A DNA stretch of 31,763 nt from IMG/VR virus record IMGVR_UViG_3300037584_002849, positions 1 to 31,763 of that record. One strand, written 5' to 3'. The position numbers and the translations under genes are program-made. The notes beneath the pieces are model-generated. The model was not told where the DNA came from. It saw nothing but the letters and a program-made list of their open reading frames with translations, and made no database searches. Positions 15,765-22,939 of this stretch are shown here, piece by piece. The stretch comes from a virus. Position 1 is the stretch's first letter; each line of letters starts with the position of its first letter.

Positions 15765-18618
15765 CTTTTATTACAGTCTTAGATAATTTGAAGACCGTAG
15801 ATGCTGTAGTTGTCGGAGTCACACGAAGTCTTAAATTACCACCACTAATATCAGCATCAAAGGTAGCAAGTATTGAACCTGTACGAATTGTTCCAAATTC
15901 ACTCAAGAAAGCATTCGTTCCGTCATGAACAACATTGATTGTTGTCACATGATATTCACTTCCTCTAGTGACTTGAACTTGGAAAGTTGCAGAACGATTC
16001 ACTGATGCAGATACACTTGCAACAGTGTCTGCACTTGATGATGTTGTTGTCAAAGTGTCACTTGAAAGTGTGATGATGCCTGGATCTCCAAGATCCACAC
16101 CAGCTGATGCAGTAATAATACCAGTTGCAAGGATGTCATTCTGATCTAGAGAAGTGATTGTACCAGCAACAGATAAGTTACCACTGATGATTGCATCAAC
16201 AGCATTGACGTTTGTAACTGTAACGTTGGGTGATCCTGTTAATCCCTGAGCACTAACTGCGAGTGTTGCGTTAGATGCAGTTCCTGTGACATCACCTGTT
16301 AATGCACCGACAAAAGTTGTTGCAGTTGTGACACCTGTTGCAAATATATCTCCATCTGGACTAACGGTAACACCAGTTCCAACAATGATATCGTTTCTAA
16401 ACGTTGATATTCCAGCAACATCTAATATACCTGTTCTTACATTTGCGGTGTTTGCAATACCTGTGAGTGCAGATCCGTCAATTGCTGGTAATGCAGATGG
16501 AAATCTTGCGTCGGGTATTGTTCCTGAACTTAAGTTTGATGCGTTCAGGGAATTGATAATTGAAGATGTAACAAATGCAGCACCGTTTGTAAGTTGATTG
16601 TTATTAGTAGGTATTGTTGGTTTGTTTGTGAGATTATCAAAATCAATATCAATATTTGCAGAACCATTGAAACTTGTTCCAGCAATTGTTCGTGCATTTG
16701 TTAGTATAGTTGCAGTTGCAGCATTACCTGTAATATCATCACTTGCAGTGATAAAACCAGCACCATTAGTGATTGCATTATTGTTTAACGAAATGTTTGA
16801 TGTTCCATCAAAAGATACACCAGCAATTGTTCGTGCATTTGCCAGAGCAGTTGCAGTTGCAGCGTTACCTGTAGTTGACCCCGATGAACCAGAAACATTA
16901 CCTGTTACATTACCTGTTACGTTACCTGTTAATGCACCAACAAAAGTTGTTGCGGTTGTGACACCTGTAAAGAATCCGTCACCATCTTTGCTTATTGTGA
17001 CACCAGCTCCAACGATTAAACCAGATCTTGCAGTAACAAGACCAACAGAATCAATGTTAGTTACATCTTCATAAGTTAGAGTTCCACCAATTGTAACGTT
17101 ACCACTAAATGTTCCAGTGGAAGCAATAACTGAACCAACTGTGATATTTGGTGTTCCTGTTAATCCACCAGATGTTCCTGTTGTATTTTGATTCAGTGTT
17201 GGAACTCTTGCAGCACCAATTGTTCCTGATGAAATATTAGATGCATTTAAGTTGGTTAAACTTGCACCAGATCCATCATTGAGTAGTAAAGTTCCAGCTG
17301 AGTTTGGTAAGATTACAGTTGGATTACCTGAGAACTGAGAGTGAGGTGGTGCTTGTAATCTTAAGTAATGTGCATTATTTGATTCGCAATATAAATCAAT
17401 TCTCGCTGGAGTGCTATCATCACTTCTTAATTTAATTTGATTGTAAAATGAAGCGTTACTTGATCCTGTGATGGTTGTACCAGAAATAGCACCAGTAGCT
17501 GTAAAACTACCTCTTACTGTTCCACCTGAAGGACTATCAATAACATTGGAATTTACCTGAACGGCATTTCCCATATAGCCATGGTTTGTGCATTGATAGT
17601 GCAATACTGTTGGTGTTGTATCAGTGACTGCAATTTCAGTGTACGCACCTGAGCTACCAGCGGTTCCGTTCGTTGTTATGTTAGTCGTATATGAAGTAGC
17701 TTTCGCAGCATCATAATAAAAACGAAGTGGGTGATTACTATTTGAACTATCACTCTGATCAAAACGGTATGTTCTGCCAGGTGTAAGTGTTAAAAATGGT
17801 GATTGAACATTATCTAAGTTATATCCTAAACTACTACCTTGACCATAATATCTGTGTTCTCCATCTATCTTAGTTGCAACTTTAACTGTGATAGTTATTG
17901 TTGATGCGTGAGGTGCAATTAAATGACTGTATCCTGAGAACTGTGCAGCAGTGATAATACCTGATGTATTCAGACTATCCTGAGTTCCTATACCAGCAGA
18001 TCCACCGATAAATTTACCACTTGACTCATCATATTTTAGGAACTTACCATCAACCTTTGCAGTATCTTCATCAACATCATCAAGTTTTGAAAGATTAACT
18101 TCACCAGATCCTGGCCCTTGTGCAAGAACACGATTCAGAATATTCTTAAGTTTTCTTATCTCTGACTGTACATCAGTATCTACATTTTCAGTTTCTTCTT
18201 TGACTGTTGTATCTTCAATAAACTTGATTGCCTTTGTGATGGCACTCTCGTCCTCTTTTATTTCCTCAACTGCTGGTTTTTTTGGTTTCTTCTTACTTCC
18301 AATTTCTTTTTTGATTTCTTCATAGTCATCTTCTTCTTCCAAAGATTCAATATCAAAATCTTCTGGAACTCCAACTACAACTTCTTCAGGTTTTTTAACA
18401 TCTTCTAGAACAACATCAAGTTGTTCGATAAATTTTTCCCCTTTCTCTTTTTGTTCTTTAACTGCTACCTTTGCCTTTTTAATTCCAGAAAAAACAGTTG
18501 AAGCTAAGACATCGAGATTGATGTCAGCCTCTTTGAGAAGGTTGTTAAACTCCTCTTCTTTTTCTTTCTTGGCCTCTCCGAGAAGACTAAAAAATTCTGT
18601 GAGTTCTGGTGATTTCAT
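15760..18618 (-). CDS. Fibre-like virion protein with cupredoxin-like domain and beta-repeat shaft
   Basis: 952 residues. The N-terminal ~165 residues are charged and helical (starting ELTEFFSLLGEAKKEK), probably an anchor. A compact beta domain at about 238-356 reads YRFDQSDSSNSNHPLRFYYD, then HYQCTNHGYMG. Its His296, Cys343, His346 and Met349 reproduce the type 1 copper ligand pattern, with the amicyanin-type C-x2-H-x2-M loop. Residues 360-840 are Gly/Thr/Ala/Asn-rich repeats typical of trimeric fibre shafts: two copies of TGVTTATTFVGALTG and two of NARTIAGxSF. The C-terminal ~90 residues (RSATFQVQVTRGSEYHVTT, DADISGGNLRLRVTPT) form a conserved tip-like domain of marine phage structural proteins. 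The start overlaps the gp16 stop (ATGA). I infer a head or tail fibre or whisker; the receptor and copper content are unproven. Confidence 0.75.
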   Translation of the reverse strand: MKSPELTEFFSLLGEAKKEKEEEFNNLLKEADINLDVLASTVFSGIKKAKVAVKEQKEKGEKFIEQLDVVLEDVKKPEEVVVGVPEDFDIESLEEEDDYEEIKKEIGSKKKPKKPAVEEIKEDESAITKAIKFIEDTTVKEETENVDTDVQSEIRKLKNILNRVLAQGPGSGEVNLSKLDDVDEDTAKVDGKFLKYDESSGKFIGGSAGIGTQDSLNTSGIITAAQFSGYSHLIAPHASTITITVKVATKIDGEHRYYGQGSSLGYNLDNVQSPFLTLTPGRTYRFDQSDSSNSNHPLRFYYDAAKATSYTTNITTNGTAGSSGAYTEIAVTDTTPTVLHYQCTNHGYMGNAVQVNSNVIDSPSGGTVRGSFTATGAISGTTITGSSNASFYNQIKLRSDDSTPARIDLYCESNNAHYLRLQAPPHSQFSGNPTVILPNSAGTLLLNDGSGASLTNLNASNISSGTIGAARVPTLNQNTTGTSGGLTGTPNITVGSVIASTGTFSGNVTIGGTLTYEDVTNIDSVGLVTARSGLIVGAGVTISKDGDGFFTGVTTATTFVGALTGNVTGNVTGNVSGSSGSTTGNAATATALANARTIAGVSFDGTSNISLNNNAITNGAGFITASDDITGNAATATILTNARTIAGTSFNGSANIDIDFDNLTNKPTIPTNNNQLTNGAAFVTSSIINSLNASNLSSGTIPDARFPSALPAIDGSALTGIANTANVRTGILDVAGISTFRNDIIVGTGVTVSPDGDIFATGVTTATTFVGALTGDVTGTASNATLAVSAQGLTGSPNVTVTNVNAVDAIISGNLSVAGTITSLDQNDILATGIITASAGVDLGDPGIITLSSDTLTTTSSSADTVASVSASVNRSATFQVQVTRGSEYHVTTINVVHDGTNAFLSEFGTIRTGSILATFDADISGGNLRLRVTPTTTASTVFKLSKTVIKV
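16282..16383 (-). repeat. Fibre shaft repeat A, copy 2
   Basis: Encodes residues 746-779 of the fibre-like protein (VGTGVTVSPDGDIFATGVTT, then ATTFVGALTGDVTG). It is the second copy of a 34-residue unit and differs at only a handful of positions from the copy at 16912-17013. Confidence 0.8.
16651..16728 (-). repeat. Fibre shaft repeat B, copy 2
   Basis: Encodes residues 631-656 of the fibre-like protein (GNAATATILTNARTIAG, then TSFNGSANI). It is nearly the same as the unit at 16792-16869; the pair is a tandem-type duplication 47 residues apart. Confidence 0.8.
16792..16869 (-). repeat. Fibre shaft repeat B, copy 1
   Basis: Encodes residues 584-609 of the fibre-like protein (GNAATATALANARTIAG, then VSFDGTSNI). 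It is paired with 16651-16728. The NARTIAGxSFDGxxNI signature is common in phage fibres. Confidence 0.8.
16912..17013 (-). repeat. Fibre shaft repeat A, copy 1
   Basis: Encodes residues 536-569 (VGAGVTISKDGDGFFTGVTT, then ATTFVGALTGNVTG). It is immediately followed by two further GNVTG/GNVSG pentapeptides, a short internal slippage-type repeat. Confidence 0.8.
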
Positions 18619-19031
18619 TTATCATCTTCTTTTTGTTTCTTAATCAATTTTGATAACTCAGCCGTTGAACCAACAAACAATGCGTTGGTTACATTAGTGG
18701 GGCCTTTGTTTGGATCTTGTTCAAGATCCTTCATTTTTTGTTGAAGATCAATAAGTTTATCTGTTGTATCTGCGACTGCTTTGATTGTTGTTGCAGCAAC
18801 TTCATATGCTCTCGCAGAATCAGATTCTTGTGCTAATTCTAATATACCATTTACAGCTTCTTGACCTTTCTCAACAAGAGAATATAAATTTGCACGACTA
18901 TATTCATAGTCTTTTTCGGAATCATTTTGATCACTTGTTTTCAGTTGATTCTTTCGAGGTTCAATCTTATCGTTTTCAACGACCTCTGTATCAACATTAA
19001 GTGCTTCCTCGATAGAATCAAAATTTTTCAT
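18615..19031 (-). CDS. 16: gp16 terminase small subunit
   Basis: 138 residues (T4 gp16 is 164). The central helical part SRANLYSLVEKGQEAVNGIL, then ARAYEVAATTIKAVADTTDK and LIDLQQKMKDLEQ, is the T4-like small terminase core: two helices forming the oligomeric coiled coil. It is flanked by a charged N-terminus and a Lys-rich tail (KLIKKQKEDDK). In T4 it forms rings that recognise concatemeric DNA and stimulate gp17 ATPase. An AGGAG ribosome-binding site is 4 bases from the ATG, overlapping the gp15 stop region. The stop overlaps the start of the fibre-like gene (ATGA). Gene order gp13-gp14-gp15-gp16 is as in T4, and only then is the T4 order interrupted. Confidence 0.88.
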   Translation of the reverse strand: MKNFDSIEEALNVDTEVVENDKIEPRKNQLKTSDQNDSEKDYEYSRANLYSLVEKGQEAVNGILELAQESDSARAYEVAATTIKAVADTTDKLIDLQQKMKDLEQDPNKGPTNVTNALFVGSTAELSKLIKKQKEDDK

Positions 19032-19038
19032 AATTCTC

Positions 19039-20082
19039 CTAGATATCTATACCTTGAGATGGACTATACTTTTTACCATCACTAAAGAATGACGATGTTT
19101 CATTGAATCCAAAGTCATCACCAAATTCAATTAATGCATCATCTGCTGTGTTAAGAACACCGATTGGTGCATTATGTTCATGTTTAGCAGCAATCGTATT
19201 ATCATGACCACGGAATACGGTGACGTTTTGACCACTGATACTTCTAATCTTCATGATTTCAGTATCAATGATAATTCTTTGATTTGCAGCAAGATCAGTA
19301 GTTGAACTCACTTTAAACTGTGTGACCTTCGCAGAAATTGCTCCATCAACGACAGTTGCCTCATCACCATCATAATTTTCTTTGGCAGCTGGTGTTGCAC
19401 TATATCTGATATTACGTCTAGCAGTAACTGTATTTGTACTAGTGTAGTAATCAACATCAACCTTCTTGATAAGACCTTCTGGATTATCTGCAACGGGGCC
19501 GAATAGATAAGTCTTCGCAGTAAATCCTAAAGTATAAACAATAGTTCTACGAGTCTCAAAACTACCTTCATACTGATCACTTTGATTTATACTCTCTAAA
19601 ACAATTGGTATATCTTTTTTCTCACCAATTGAATCAATTAGATTAATTGTAATATTAAATGATGGTTGAAAGTATGGAACTATCTGTTCTAATATCTGTA
19701 ATGCATCATCACTTAACTTAGCCATAATACTAAGTTCAAATGCAACATTATATGGAACAGGCATATAAACTTTCTTTGCAGTTGTTCCACCCTTTGCAAG
19801 AAAAGTTTGTGCAATTCCTGTTTTACGAGTTGGATCATATTGTATTCCCTGCATTTCAAAAGATAATCTGGGAAGAGTTATTGCGATCTCTCTTTCTAAA
19901 TCTGGTTGTTGTTGAATTCTTGCCAAAAATTTCTGCATTGGCCCATACGCCAAAGGAACTTTCATGACACTGAAGTTTGAGCCACTCGTATCCTTATGTC
20001 GGATGTTAATATTATTAAAGAGAGTTCCGAAACCGATAACTGTCTTTCTTAATATTTCATGGTAGAAGTAAGTACCTAACAT
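19039..20082 (-). CDS. 15: gp15 tail sheath stabiliser / tail terminator
   Basis: 347 residues (T4 gp15 is 272). The N-terminus MLGTYFYHEILRKTVIGFGT with LFNNINIRH and the segment VPLAYGPMQKFLARIQQQPD are strongly characteristic of gp15. It forms the ring that caps the tail end and joins it to the neck. The extra length is explained by a C-terminal beta module at about 249-308 (DTEIMKIRSISGQNVTVFRG, then HEHNAPIG), a type seen in many phage structural proteins and also in the large baseplate protein of this window. A degenerate late-promoter-like TCTAAATA (20106-20099) lies 16 bases before the ATG. Confidence 0.93.
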   Translation of the reverse strand: MLGTYFYHEILRKTVIGFGTLFNNINIRHKDTSGSNFSVMKVPLAYGPMQKFLARIQQQPDLEREIAITLPRLSFEMQGIQYDPTRKTGIAQTFLAKGGTTAKKVYMPVPYNVAFELSIMAKLSDDALQILEQIVPYFQPSFNITINLIDSIGEKKDIPIVLESINQSDQYEGSFETRRTIVYTLGFTAKTYLFGPVADNPEGLIKKVDVDYYTSTNTVTARRNIRYSATPAAKENYDGDEATVVDGAISAKVTQFKVSSTTDLAANQRIIIDTEIMKIRSISGQNVTVFRGHDNTIAAKHEHNAPIGVLNTADDALIEFGDDFGFNETSSFFSDGKKYSPSQGIDI

Positions 20083-20101
20083 ATCAAAGCTTTCTAACTA
20101 T

Positions 20102-21490
20102 TTAGAATGTTCCGAACGGATTGCCTTCAGAGAAGTCCAAAATGGCATCAGCCTCGGACTCAAAGTTTGCATTATCATTATATTGATTCGCTTTAAACTC
20201 ATCATTTGGATAACTATTTGGTTGATCATAATTCACAGATTCAATGATATAAACCGCACCAGATTCATTACCTGTAATTCTTTCACCAACTTGGAATTGC
20301 ATTGCAGTTAGCATACTGACATCAAGAGTTCTAGAACTTTCATCCCATACCTTGACTCTTGCAGTTTCACCAGAACTTGAGGATACTTGAACTGTTTCAT
20401 TAAAGATATAATTACCATCTGCAATCGTTGATGCAACACCAATTGATATTGTTGGTGCAACAGTATATCCAGCACCAGCGTTACTAATTCTCACAGATCG
20501 AATCGTTCCACCAACCATGACTGCTTCCGCAGTTGCATTAGTTCCTCCTTCAGGAGCAGTTCCAATCGCAACATTTGGAGTTGTAGTGTAACCTGATCCT
20601 CCAGAGGTGATGGTAACAATACCTACAGAACCTAGAGATGTGATGCCAGCAGTCGCTATACCCGTGCCTGGCACGGTTATAGTGGGTATTCCTATGTATC
20701 CACTGCCAGGATTGATTAAAAGAATTCTATCGATAGATTTACCAGTTGCAATACCTGTTCTCTCTGTCATGATCGCAACCGCAGTTGCTTCTGTTCCTAC
20801 AGATGTTGTGATACCAATTGTAGGTGCAGCAGCATATCCAAATCCATCATTCTGTAAAAATATCTGTTGAACTCCACCAAAGACTACAGTTGTATTTGCA
20901 GTTGCGGTGCTACCTATACCAGCAAGTATTAGTCTTGCAGAATAACCATCTGTTTGAACAACCTTATCGATTGTTTCAATATTAGTATCAATAACTTCAT
21001 CTTCATATTCAAATACTTCACATGTAAGTTGATAAGTATAATTCTTTCTTAATTGATAATTTGGTTTTTCAAACTCAACATATTTAATCTCAAATAATTT
21101 TTTACCCAAAGGTGCAAATATCAAATCACCTTCTCTTGGTCGGTTTGATATTTCATAATCATCTTCTTGTTTTTCTAAAAAGGGTGCGACTGACTCTTCA
21201 AACCTTTCTCTTGAGATTACAAATGTCGCTTCTGTGGTAACTCGAATACCAAATTTTGTCAATATATCTCCTTGTCCAGCATATCCATCAACATTCATGA
21301 GATATGCTTCGAGAGGAAATGCCTGATCAAATCTTGATTCAGTCACTTCTCTCATAATGGTTCTAGATGTCATTAACTTTCGAGGAATGTAATGACACTC
21401 CTGTCCGTACATTCTTAACTGTTCATTAATTAAGTCTTGTACTAAACCTTGTTCTGACTCAGAACCCTGTAGGAAAAAAGGATTTAACAT
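20102..21490 (-). CDS. 14: gp14 neck protein with inserted glycine-rich beta repeats
   Basis: 462 residues against 256 in T4. The first 175 residues (NPFFLQGSESEQGLVQDLIN, GQECHYIPRKLMTSRTIMRE, FPLEAYLMNVDGYAGQGDIL) and the end (SEADAILDFSEGNPFGTF) are the gp14 neck protein that with gp13 closes the filled head and accepts the tail. Between them, at about 205-355, are four degenerate repeats centred on GFGY (216-219), GSGY (262-265), GSGY (298-301) and GAGY (339-342), each followed by xxxPxIxI. They account for most of the size difference and probably form a surface beta domain. The start overlaps the gp13 stop (TAATG), suggesting coupled synthesis of the two neck proteins. Confidence 0.93.
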   Translation of the reverse strand: MLNPFFLQGSESEQGLVQDLINEQLRMYGQECHYIPRKLMTSRTIMREVTESRFDQAFPLEAYLMNVDGYAGQGDILTKFGIRVTTEATFVISRERFEESVAPFLEKQEDDYEISNRPREGDLIFAPLGKKLFEIKYVEFEKPNYQLRKNYTYQLTCEVFEYEDEVIDTNIETIDKVVQTDGYSARLILAGIGSTATANTTVVFGGVQQIFLQNDGFGYAAAPTIGITTSVGTEATAVAIMTERTGIATGKSIDRILLINPGSGYIGIPTITVPGTGIATAGITSLGSVGIVTITSGGSGYTTTPNVAIGTAPEGGTNATAEAVMVGGTIRSVRISNAGAGYTVAPTISIGVASTIADGNYIFNETVQVSSSSGETARVKVWDESSRTLDVSMLTAMQFQVGERITGNESGAVYIIESVNYDQPNSYPNDEFKANQYNDNANFESEADAILDFSEGNPFGTF

Positions 21491-22329
21491 TATCCAATCA
21501 TATCTAGTGGAGGCATTTCATAATCACTTGACATCTTAGCTCTGATTTCATCCAACTCTCTGACACCATCATCATAGATTTGACGACCATTAAGTTGAAT
21601 ACCGCCAGGCAATTGAACTCCTTGGAATTTAATCAAGTTTTGACCCCACTGTTTTTTACATAATGCTGTGAAATATCTTTTTAAAAATGGATCATTATAC
21701 ACTTTTGTAAAATCATTCGGATCTAAGATTCTAAAACAATCAATAACAAAGAAATCATCTACGTTTAAGACACCAAAATCTGCATCGATATATAAACGAT
21801 CTTGACGAATATTAAATCTATATCTCATATCAGGATTCAGTAGAAAACTTATATCCTCAAGATAAGTCTGAACCATTGTATATTGAAGAAGATCAACAGA
21901 TCCAAAAGCATATAAGTCATTCAAGAACAACTGGTATCGAATATTAAACAGTCCATCATAAACTGTGTCTGATCTAATTTTAAATATCTGATTAACTCCA
22001 ATCACTGATGGTGGCATCTGTAGATAGTTTTGATTCTCTTCAAAATCAAAACTTGTTGATAATCCAACTGTTGATGTCCCAGTGGTTGTTGTAATACCTA
22101 AGTTTGTATTTCCACCTCTCGCTTGACCTCTATCAATATCATCTTGTGTAATTTTATATTTCAAATACATTCTTGTGATACCATCATAGTGTCTTTCTTG
22201 ATACACTTGCACAGCATCATCTAACAGATCAGAGAATTGCTCATCTGCAACGTTAATTTCTAAGACAGGAAATCCAAGCTGTCTTTTTGCGTAATCTATT
22301 AAACCTTCTCTCGAACTTGGTTGAGCCAT
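21490..22329 (-). CDS. 13: gp13 neck protein
   Basis: 279 residues (T4 gp13 is 309). The N-terminus SSREGLIDYAKRQLGFPVLE with INVADEQFSDLLDDAVQVYQERHYDG is the conserved head-completion protein signature. VDDFFVIDCFRILDPNDFTK and LCKKQWGQNLIKFQGVQLPG complete the match. It binds the portal after packaging and, with gp14, forms the neck. A GAGGTG ribosome-binding site 4-9 bases before the ATG, lying in the last codons of the preceding small gene, fixes the start. Confidence 0.94.
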   Translation of the reverse strand: MAQPSSREGLIDYAKRQLGFPVLEINVADEQFSDLLDDAVQVYQERHYDGITRMYLKYKITQDDIDRGQARGGNTNLGITTTTGTSTVGLSTSFDFEENQNYLQMPPSVIGVNQIFKIRSDTVYDGLFNIRYQLFLNDLYAFGSVDLLQYTMVQTYLEDISFLLNPDMRYRFNIRQDRLYIDADFGVLNVDDFFVIDCFRILDPNDFTKVYNDPFLKRYFTALCKKQWGQNLIKFQGVQLPGGIQLNGRQIYDDGVRELDEIRAKMSSDYEMPPLDMIG

Positions 22330-22338
22330 TCTTCACCT

Positions 22339-22701
22339 CTAAGTTGAAATACCTGTTCTGACAAGAACATTACCCTCTATAATTTTAAAGAAAGTAGAAC
22401 CAGAACTCACATTGACATCATACAGATATCTACCTTCAGCTAAACTTCTGGTTACTGTTGAACCCATAGACAGAGTAACTTTTCCGTCTGTGTCTCCAAG
22501 TGATACGCCAAAAGTATTTGCAGTTCCAATCGAAGACTTTTTCATATTGCTTGTTCCAGTATAGTTAGTAAAATTTATACTTGAACCAGCAGAAGTTTTG
22601 ATTGTAAAAGTGGTGTTAAAATCAGCACCAGAAAATATGGTTAGATTTACACCCATTGGAACGGCAACATCTGGATCAAATGTGATTACCTGTTGTGCCA
22701 T
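22339..22701 (-). CDS. Small beta-sandwich virion protein (BppU/Ig-like), unknown role
   Basis: 120 residues, all beta by eye. The pattern is NLTIFSGADFNTTFTIKTSA, then FTNYTGTSNMKKS, GKVTLSMGSTVTRSLAEGRY and LYDVNVSSGSTFFKIIEGNV. The motif xxGxYxYDVxxxSGxxxxxxxGxxxV is typical of small Ig-like proteins or domains such as the BppU N-terminal domain, found on phage baseplates and capsids. It has no signal peptide or membrane helix. It sits between baseplate and neck genes, so a baseplate or neck accessory role is likely. There is no clear Shine-Dalgarno sequence; four bases separate it from the previous stop, so re-initiation is possible. Confidence 0.65.
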   Translation of the reverse strand: MAQQVITFDPDVAVPMGVNLTIFSGADFNTTFTIKTSAGSSINFTNYTGTSNMKKSSIGTANTFGVSLGDTDGKVTLSMGSTVTRSLAEGRYLYDVNVSSGSTFFKIIEGNVLVRTGIST

Positions 22702-22705
22702 TTTT

Positions 22706-22939
22706 TTAATTATTTAGTTTCTGAACAAGAGTAGATAGAAGATCCTTAATATCTCCCAACTCACTCTTTACATTATCAAGATCTTCTTTCATTTGATCTA
22801 ACTCATTATTTTTATTTTTGACGACCTTTTTACGTTTCATATAATCAAGATAAGCCTTCTTATCACGATTGACAATCGCTGTTGAGTCTGAATCTCGATA
22901 GAGTCCAGACTTACCTTCAACTGGAGTATAATTTGACAT
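22706..22939 (-). CDS. Small coiled-coil protein, hypothetical
   Basis: 77 residues. The N-terminus (EGKSGLYRDSDSTAIVNRDK, then KAYLDYMKRKK) resembles a conserved motif I recall from small marine T4-like virion proteins, with the pattern GxxGLxRDxxSxAIxNxDKxAYxxY. From about residue 46 to the end the sequence is a heptad coiled coil (LDQMKEDLDNVKSELGDIKD, LLSTLVQKL) able to make a short trimer or dimer. The ATG overlaps the stop of the giant baseplate gene (TAATG), so it is probably made in proportion to it. A chaperone or connector for the baseplate or fibres is a reasonable guess only. Confidence 0.68.
   Translation of the reverse strand: MSNYTPVEGKSGLYRDSDSTAIVNRDKKAYLDYMKRKKVVKNKNNELDQMKEDLDNVKSELGDIKDLLSTLVQKLNN

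Noticed and set aside
16282-17013. CRISPR-like or intergenic repeat array
   Set aside because: The repeats are in frame, spaced irregularly, inside one coding region, and encode a fibre shaft pattern.
16286-17074. Long plus-strand open frames (103 and 158 codons) opposite the fibre-like gene
   Set aside because: They are mirror translations of the Gly/Thr/Val repeat codons. They have Val/Pro/Ala-biased composition, no ribosome-binding site, and lie antisense to a clearly coding frame.
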